Source: Limnochordaceae bacterium (lineage in GTDB: Bacteria; Bacillota; Limnochordia; Limnochordales; Geochordaceae). From it: 64,000 nt of DNA. The translations under genes were made by a program, and so were the position numbers. How positions within the stretch are numbered: position 1 is the first letter of the stretch; each line of letters begins with the position of its first letter. Positions 58,196-64,000 of the stretch are shown here, piece after piece. Under the pieces are notes generated by a model. It ran no database searches. It saw nothing but the letters and a program-made list of their open reading frames with translations, and was not told where the DNA came from. The stretch covers positions 62,001 through 126,000 of the forward strand of contig JADBKR010000006.1 in assembly GCA_014896295.1 (NCBI GenBank). The letters run 5' to 3'.

Positions 58196-60135
58196 ATGCA
58201 CGTTGTGAGTGGTCCCGGCGCTGCATCGAATCTCATGACCCCCTCGCCCTTGCTTGGGGATGGACCTCGTGTGGTCGCCACGGGGAACGAGTGGGTGTCA
58301 CTGCCCGACATTTCCCCGGAAATGGCTGCTATCGGCAGTTTCCAGGTACTATCCGGTCGTGCCCTGGGCCTCCTCGGGGTGGCCGGTGAGGATCAGCCGC
58401 TGCTCGCCGCCTTTCTCGAGATCGACGGGAGTCCGGCCCTCGTCGCAGGCCAGGGCTTGACCCGGGTGGGACGGCCTCACGACTGGTGGGTGGAGGCGAG
58501 CGGCGACGTCGGGCCCGTGACACTGCATGCCAAAGTATTCGCCCCGATCGGTCACCGGGGGTTCGTCGTACGGCTAACGGTGGAACGCCCGGCGGGAAAG
58601 GCCGACAGTGGTTCGGAGCGCGTCTTCGTCCGGTTCGGCCTCGACATCAGGTGGGATGTTCTGTGCTACACCCTGTTTCGTACGCGCCCGATGCCGGCCA
58701 CGCTGCGGGCCACCTATGACAAGTGGACGCGCAGCGTGGTCATGGAGGCGACCAACGGCCTTCCAGTACTGGGGTGGGCGGTTGGAATGGCCGAGGCCAT
58801 GGGGCTCCCGGAGCAGGCGGAGCTATTGGAGAGCGGCCAACTGGCTTCGACGTCGCCATCGTTTCGCATGGGGCGCTCGGTGTCGCTCGCGCCGGGCGAA
58901 CGAGCCAGCGCCACCTTTTTCGTGAGCGTAGCGCCGGAGGGCGATGGCGCGCGGACCACCAACGTGGATATGCGGCGGCGGGGCTTCGATGCCCTTGTGG
59001 AAGAAAGCGCCGGATGGCTGATGGCTCGCCGGCGGTCGACGGATAGCCCGGCAGTGGACGAACGGATCAACCTGAACCTGCTCACCACGTTCTTCTTCGG
59101 GGCCGGGCGCACGCTGGAAGAGGGTGAGTGGGTAGCCGTGACTTCCAGGAGTCCACGCTACTACGTGAGTGCTGCCTTCTGGGCTCGTGACACGCTACTG
59201 TGGAGTTTCCCGGCGTGATCGAAGTGGGTCCAGAAGAGGCCCGGCGCGTGCTGCTGGCCGCCTTTCGCGTCGGGTGGCGAAACCCCGGGATCCATGCTCA
59301 GTACCTGAACGGCACCGTCCTCTATCCGGGCTTCGAACTCGACGAACTAGCCGCATACCCCGTGGCTCTCGGCCTTTACCTGGAGCGGACCGGGGACTCG
59401 AGCGTGCTCGTCGAAGAGCCGGTCCGCCAAATGTTGGCTGGCTTTCGCGAGGTGCTCGTTCAGGAGGCAGGGAAGGGGCCCCTTTTTGCGACGTTTCTGG
59501 ACCCGTCGGACGACCCGCCGCCATACCCGTTCCTGACATACGACAACGCCCTCTTGCTGCGGGCGCTTCATGTGCTACACGAGCTGTACGACAAAGTCGG
59601 CGACGGGGAGCGCGGGGACTGGGCGCGGGAGACGGCCGCTCGCCTGGCGGGGGCGCTTCGGGCACACTGCATCGTGGAAGGGCCGTTTGGTCCGATGTTC
59701 GCGTGGGCCGTTGACGCGCGAGGCGGCGTCACCGTGTACGACGATCCGCCGGGGAGCTTGCAACTCCTTGGGGTACTGGGTGCCTGCGACCCTGACGATC
59801 CCGTGCTGCTCAACACGATCCGCTGGGTGTACTCGGAGGACAACCCGCACTACTATACCGGGCCGTTTGGGGGCGCCGGGTGCGTGCATGCTCCTCATCC
59901 CTGGCCTATGTCTGCCGCCAATACCCTGCGCGCGATACGGGCAATGAGGCGCCCTCTCCCAGAGTGGCTGGAGACATTGAAACAACACGCCTTGAGCATG
60001 CTGGTCGACGCACCGATGGACGGCGGTGTTGCATGCGAAACCGTCGACCCGGCGACGGGCAAGGCCCGCACCGGCGCCGCTTTCGCCACGGCAGCCGGTT
60101 ACCTAGCGTCGGCGCTGCTGGCCACGAAAGCTTGA
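58196..60135 (+). CDS. Glycoside hydrolase-like (alpha/alpha)6-barrel protein, frameshifted near 59213
   Basis: About 646 residues when joined. A beta-rich N-terminal half (VVATGNEWVSLPDISPEM, ERASATFFVSVAPEG) is followed by helical-barrel sequence, INLNLLTTFFFGAGRTLEEG and FWARDTLLWSFP. The continuation VIEVGPEEARRVLLAAFRVG, IHAQYLNGTVLYPGFELDEL, and PYPFLTYDNALLLRALHVLH lies in another frame. Adding a G at 59212 joins them. WARDT then a Pro/Glu/Asp-rich barrel resembles glycogen-debranching or GH125-type six-hairpin enzymes; the exact family and substrate are uncertain. It probably cleaves the imported oligosaccharide in the cytoplasm, having no signal peptide. Confidence 0.68.
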
Positions 60136-60430
60136 ATGGCCGCGCTCGCCCTCGGCACGAGGGGCCACCGGTTGCTCGCCCTCGACGAGGTCGTGGAGGT
60201 CGTGCATGACATGTCCTACTGCGCCGGCAAGCTCGAGCCACAACTTGTAGTAACGCTCGTAGATCGAGGCAGCGTCAGGCCGAGGGGCAACTGAGTACGG
60301 CATGAGCCCGCCGGCCTGTTCTGAGGAGGTGCCGGAGGGCCAGGTTTCCGCAGCCAGTTCGTCTGGCGGAATGATACGCAGGCCAAGGCCCAGACCTGCC
60401 TCCACCGATGCCCCTGACAACGTCGCTGAA
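60103..60430 (-). pseudogene. C-terminal remnant of an FGGY-type sugar kinase
   Basis: A minus-strand frame without a plausible start carries GASVEAGLGLGLRIIPPDEL and then APRPDAASIYERYYKLWLEL, which fits the end of FGGY carbohydrate kinases (G-A-x-x-x-A-G-x-G, then P-x-P-x-x-x-x-x-Y-x-x-x-Y). The catalytic part is missing. The end overlaps the convergent glycosidase-like gene. It probably marks deletion of a neighbouring sugar operon. Family match is moderate. Confidence 0.45.
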
Positions 60431-60581
60431 GGGATGCACGACCGGGCAGCGAACCGGTGCGCCGTGGCAGCCGGCTTGTGGCACCGGAGGCTCGCCCGAC
60501 GTCGAGGCGGGCCGTCCCGAGGCGCCTGAGGCCCGCCCGAGCCCCACCCGAGGCCCACTGCTTGCGGCCTGGTCGAGGAGC

Positions 60582-61253
60582 GTGAAGCCGTTGCCGTCAG
60601 GCCCCGTCGTGATCGCCGACATCCACGAGCGTCGCCGGGTGCTGGTGGACGCCCTGGAAGCGCGGGGAGTCAGCGTGGAGTTCCGCCCGCTTCCGGTGGG
60701 TGACTTCGTGCTGAGCGCCCGTATGGCGGTCGAGCGCAAGCGTTCCGACGACCTCATTGCCTCGGTGATGCACAAGCGCCTGCACAAGCAGCTGGCGGCC
60801 CTGAGAGAGCAGTTCGAGCGGCCCATCCTCGTCGTGGAGGGCTACTACCTGTACGCCAACCGCCACCTGCCGCCCGACTTCGTTCGCTTGCAGCTCGCCA
60901 TGCTCATCGTAACCGGCGTCAGCGTCGTGGTGACCCGGGACGCCGAGGACACGGCCGGCCTGCTCGCCGCCCTGGCCAAGCTCGAACAGCAGGGCCTCGG
61001 CCACGAACCCTCGCTCCACGCCCGCAAGCCCCAGGCGGCCATGGAGGAGCAGGCCCGCTACGTCGTGGAGTCCCTGCCCGGCATCGGGCCTGCGCTCGCC
61101 CGGGCGCTCCTGACCCACTTCGGCACGCCGCAGCGGGTGATGGCCGCCACCCCTGCCGAACTCATGCAGGTGCCCGGTATCGGCCGCGCCCGGGCGCAGC
61201 GCATCCACCGTGTCCTGTCGGCGAGGATGGCCGCGCCCGGCGCCCCCTCATAG
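60582..61253 (+). CDS. XPF/ERCC4-type structure-specific nuclease
   Basis: Protein of about 223 residues. The nuclease core has VVIADIHERRR and VSVEFRPLPVGDF, then AVERKRSDDLIASVMHKRL with the diagnostic ERKxxxD motif (Glu51, Arg52, Lys53, Asp56/57), followed by RPILVVEGYYL. The C-terminus has two helix-hairpin-helix units, VVESLPGIGPALARALLTHF and AELMQVPGIGRARAQRIHRV. The layout is that of archaeal XPF/Mus81, without a helicase. Such enzymes cut branched DNA; the family is much commoner in archaea and eukaryotes than bacteria. The start is uncertain (GTG 60582 has GAGGAG too close; GTG 60609 is possible). Confidence 0.85.
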   Translation: MKPLPSGPVVIADIHERRRVLVDALEARGVSVEFRPLPVGDFVLSARMAVERKRSDDLIASVMHKRLHKQLAALREQFERPILVVEGYYLYANRHLPPDFVRLQLAMLIVTGVSVVVTRDAEDTAGLLAALAKLEQQGLGHEPSLHARKPQAAMEEQARYVVESLPGIGPALARALLTHFGTPQRVMAATPAELMQVPGIGRARAQRIHRVLSARMAAPGAPS

Positions 61254-61852
61254 ATACGCGTTGACCCCCACCGACACCCGGGGCATGGGATACACGTTGC
61301 CCCCGGCAGCAACAGGTCGAGCCCGGCCTCCCAGTAGTAGCTCATGCTGCTCTCCGGCGGCCGGTACTCCATCCCGAGCCCGAGCGCCAGAGCGCCCACG
61401 CCCGACGCGGCCGCCGCCTCGTGCGTCTTTCCGCCCCACACGTAAGCCGGCCCCACGGAGAAATACGGCTGATTCCCGAACCCGCCGTGAAACAGCGCCT
61501 GCGCCGTCAACCGGCCCAGCACCGCCGAACCGATGGGCGTCACGTCGCCCGTCAGGGCGACCATCGCTGTCCTGCCCAGCGGAGCCCGCACCGTGCCCCC
61601 GACGAGATAGGGAAAGCCGAGGCGTATGCCTGCCGTGAACTGAGGGGGCGGGGAGGAAAGCTGCAATGCCGGCTCGCCGCCCCCGCATGCGGCCGGCTCC
61701 ACCACCCCTGGCACCACGCCGAACGCAGCCGTGCCCAGCGCCACAGCCGCCACCAGCGCCCACCGAACCACCCGCGCCGGGCGCGCTGCCGTCGCCAGCC
61801 ACGCTTGCTTGCCTCGAACTCCTGGCCTCGTGACCTGTGGTGATTGCCTCAC
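61248..61852 (-). CDS. Small outer-membrane beta-barrel-like protein, frameshifted near 61302
   Basis: About 200 residues when joined. A signal segment (VVRWALVAAVALGTAAFGVV) is followed by alternating beta-strand sequence: FTAGIRLGFPYLVGGTVRAP, LTAQALFHGGFGNQPYFSVG, AYVWGGKTHE, ALALGLGMEYRPPESSMSYY then WEAGLDLLLPG. The last strand, NVYPMPRVSVGVNAYL, is in the next frame; adding one C to the run at 61300-61304 joins them. GTG 61852 has GGAGG nine bases upstream. It resembles OmpW/OmpA-size barrels of unknown role and overlaps the convergent nuclease gene by six bases. Confidence 0.6.
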
Positions 61853-62334
61853 CGAACCACACCTCCGTGCAGGCGCCGCGGCCGCTGGCGATCCCGCCAT
61901 GCGACCCCGGGCGGGCGGCCGCCTTTTCCTGTCCCTGTGGTCACTCTTTCGATTCGCCTCGAGCCGAACTGACCGGCCGCGCCATCGAGGCCATGCGAGA
62001 CTCCAAGGAAATCGCTGGTTGGTACCGACCGCGTATTGACCGCTATCACGCTGGCGGGGGCGGACCCGGAAACCCGTTCGGCCTTCAGCGCCGCCGCCTG
62101 CTCGGGCGCAAAGCACCCTGCCCGGGTCACCCAGGAGATGGTATCCCCTTGCACCTAACGTTCGGGCGCTTCGGGGCGCGAGGCTATGACACCGACCTAC
62201 TCATGGCCCGATGGCGGGGTCGTCGGGGTCGAGGGCCGCGTGGGGGCCATGGCTACCGACTAACGAACCGCCGAGGTCCTCGGTATGGCAGAGCATGAGC
62301 ACATCCCTTACACCACCATAAGTCCAGTGCGTCC
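61853..62334. other. Intergenic region between two minus-strand genes
   Basis: This 480-base stretch has open frames on the plus strand but none with a supported start or recognisable domain. It is lower in GC near 61930-62040. It lies upstream of the small barrel gene, whose promoter should be here, and downstream of the ATPase gene. No clear promoter pair or terminator was found. Confidence 0.35.
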
Positions 62335-64000
62335 CTACACGTTGACCCTTGCTCGGCGAGCCAGGGTGAGCACGCGGGGCCGCGCGCCAGACTCGAGCTT
62401 GAAGTTGAGCCCATAGCGGAAAATCTCGGGCATGTAGTACTCGTCCCCTTCGCGCAGTACCACGCCGTTGTCTTCGAGGAGTTTAATGTGCTCCGGGTCG
62501 AGTCCGACTCCTTCGCGGGTGAACGGAATTGTCCGCTTGTCGGCACTCAGGGACCGAAGGCGCTCGAAAACAGGCTTGAGAAGCTGGTTTTCAGCCTCGA
62601 CCTCTTTGGTTTTCTCGGTGCTGCAATGAGGCAAAGCCCGCCGCAGAGCACCGGGCGTAAGCAGGCGGTCTTTCCAGTGGGAATCCCCGACCGACGCCTC
62701 CGCGGCCAGAGCAAGGAGCCTCACCAAGTCCCTTGCCTGGATCTGCTGGCGAAAGTCGGAGAGAGCGGAGATCACCCACTCGGAGGAGCGCGCCTCTTTC
62801 GATCGGTCGCTTCCTAGCTTCTTGCCCCATAAAGGTTCCAGCATCTCGGATAGGGTCTTTCGATCGGCTTCGTGAAGCGAATCCACCGTTTGGTTTGCCA
62901 GCACCCCCGCCTTCACGGCGATCCAGGCCACGAGCTTCAACGCTTCTTCTTCGTTCCACTTGAGGGCATACGGTTCATATCTAGCCAAGAACTGGGCCGT
63001 GTTTTGGCGCACTGCCGAAAACACCATGTCGCTGCGGATGAACACCAGCAGGCCCACGGGCCGGCCTGGCTGCTGTTCAAGCCATTCCGGGACGTCCTGC
63101 AGCAGACCTCGCAGCGCGGTCTGCTGTGACTGATTCTCGGAAAAGTACTGAAACATATCCTCTAGGCCGTCGATCACCACGAGTAGCCTTTCGCCTCTTT
63201 GCCGGAGGAGCTCGGCCAGAGTTCTCCCGGCGCCGGAAGCCCGGATCTCCACGCCCAGAGCCCACGCCATCATGTCGAGCCACCGTTCCCGCCATTCTCC
63301 TTCGTGGAGATTCTGCTTTAGGGCATCCTCGATTGCATCGCGGACCTGGTGGATCCTCCACGGGTCACCGAAGCCAAGGCTGCGCGCCGCTTGCTCTCGT
63401 GCTTGTTGCACCATCTGCTGGACTTGCTGTTTGAGGCTCTTTGGCTCCACCAATGGGAATATCCACGCGTCAGGACGAACGTCAAGGGCTCCGGCGTCTT
63501 GCACGAACCTCGACCATTGCGCGCGTCGGACGATTTGCAGGAAGGTGTAGGTCTTTCCCGATCCCTTGGCACCGACTACGACAGAGATCGGAAGCTCCCG
63601 ACGGTGGTCGGAGGCAAGCCGTACCAGGGGGATGGTCGCAAGAAATTCGGTGCCCTCTCCCTCTTCAGCGAAGATCAGCTTCCGTGCGAAGGCCCCGAGC
63701 CGGCGACGCTGGTTGTCGAGGTCAGCCCTCTGCGGTAGTTCCATGCGTGGTTCCTTGCGCGCAAGCGGCAGCCACGGTAACAGTTCGCGTAGAGCCTCGT
63801 CCAACCCAGCCCTTCGGATCCGACCGAGGGCCTCGTCCCAGTCGAGCGGGAGCGAGCTTAGCCTGCGGTCAAAAGGAGTGACCACCGTCGGAGGTTGATT
63901 CTCCTCGGTCACGAAACGGGGAGCCGACCGGAGCAACTCCTCTCTGGCCCGATTGAGCAAGCCTCCCTCGGCTTCCTCATCTGTTCCGCGGCTAATAATA
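62335..64000 (-). CDS. P-loop (AAA/STAND-like) ATPase, 5' end beyond the window
   Basis: At least 555 residues in one open frame that runs to the right edge without a stop, so the true start may lie outside; TTG 63960 is the first internal candidate. Walker A is ISVVVGAKGSGKTYTF and Walker B is LLVVIDGLEDMF, followed by RPVGLLVFIRSD (sensor 1-like) and a winged-helix-like C-terminus (LKLLEDNGVVLREGDEYYMP-like order: HIKLLEDNGVVLREGDEYYM). The mix with EEEALKLVAWIAVKAG suggests a signal-transduction or defence-associated ATPase. The codon use and lower GC content differ from neighbours, hinting at horizontal transfer. Family not recognised with certainty. Confidence 0.65.
   Translation of the reverse strand, partial: IISRGTDEEAEGGLLNRAREELLRSAPRFVTEENQPPTVVTPFDRRLSSLPLDWDEALGRIRRAGLDEALRELLPWLPLARKEPRMELPQRADLDNQRRRLGAFARKLIFAEEGEGTEFLATIPLVRLASDHRRELPISVVVGAKGSGKTYTFLQIVRRAQWSRFVQDAGALDVRPDAWIFPLVEPKSLKQQVQQMVQQAREQAARSLGFGDPWRIHQVRDAIEDALKQNLHEGEWRERWLDMMAWALGVEIRASGAGRTLAELLRQRGERLLVVIDGLEDMFQYFSENQSQQTALRGLLQDVPEWLEQQPGRPVGLLVFIRSDMVFSAVRQNTAQFLARYEPYALKWNEEEALKLVAWIAVKAGVLANQTVDSLHEADRKTLSEMLEPLWGKKLGSDRSKEARSSEWVISALSDFRQQIQARDLVRLLALAAEASVGDSHWKDRLLTPGALRRALPHCSTEKTKEVEAENQLLKPVFERLRSLSADKRTIPFTREGVGLDPEHIKLLEDNGVVLREGDEYYMPEIFRYGLNFKLESGARPRVLTLARRARVNV

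Overview
The window is about 64 kb of very GC-rich bacterial DNA with dense operons, strong GGAGG-type ribosome binding sites and many GTG/TTG starts. PerR, YkvA-type, SLH-type and Dpp/Opp-type genes point to the Bacillota. Several proteins look like outer-membrane beta-barrels: a SprA-like giant protein, a PorV-like barrel and a small barrel. Together these suggest a diderm, high-GC member of the Bacillota, with class Limnochordia the best guess. That placement is inference from gene content; no rRNA or ribosomal-protein gene is present to confirm it.

Layout. 1-2.7 kb: partial adenine deaminase, a ZIP metal transporter and a small winged-helix protein. 2.8-11.8 kb: a three-gene surface/secretion cassette made of a SprA-like giant barrel protein with embedded beta-propeller repeats, a subtilisin-like protease ending in a FlgD/type-9-sorting-like domain, and a PorV-like barrel. 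This is the most unusual part of the window. 11.8-21.7 kb: housekeeping genes (Asp/Glu racemase, perR, sfsA, an SLH protein, polA, coaE, mgsA, a lytic transglycosylase and nicotinate phosphoribosyltransferase). 21.7-30.1 kb: a peptide-type ABC transporter operon with one binding protein, two permeases and two complete pairs of ATPases. 30-35.5 kb: small membrane/exported proteins, a GNAT enzyme, a Cys/Met-metabolism PLP enzyme and an AhpD-like protein. 35.59 kb: tRNA-Leu(GAG), followed by about 3.3 kb of decayed integrated element (broken tyrosine integrase, exonuclease fragment, BrnT/BrnA-like toxin-antitoxin pair, docking-domain-like protein). 39-42.8 kb: D-aminopeptidase, an acyl-CoA synthetase-like protein and a ROK kinase. 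42.8-45.3 kb: a permease remnant and two Gfo/Idh/MocA dehydrogenases. 45.3-52.5 kb: a GntR-regulated TRAP transporter with DUF2848, nitrilase-type and aminotransferase genes, probably for uptake and breakdown of an organic acid or amide. 52.7-60.4 kb: a sugar-uptake cluster (ROK repressor, amidohydrolase, ABC binding protein, two permeases, glycosidase-like enzyme, kinase remnant). 60.5-64 kb: an XPF/ERCC4-type nuclease, a small barrel protein and a P-loop ATPase that runs off the right edge.

A second major observation concerns sequence quality. At least thirteen otherwise well-conserved genes or gene remnants are broken by small indels, mostly in short G or C runs, and the broken genes include the normally essential coaE. 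The simplest reading is uncorrected consensus errors, so these genes are annotated as single loci with a marked frameshift rather than as true pseudogenes. Three or four real-looking remnants (integrase, exonuclease, permease tail, kinase tail) are marked separately.
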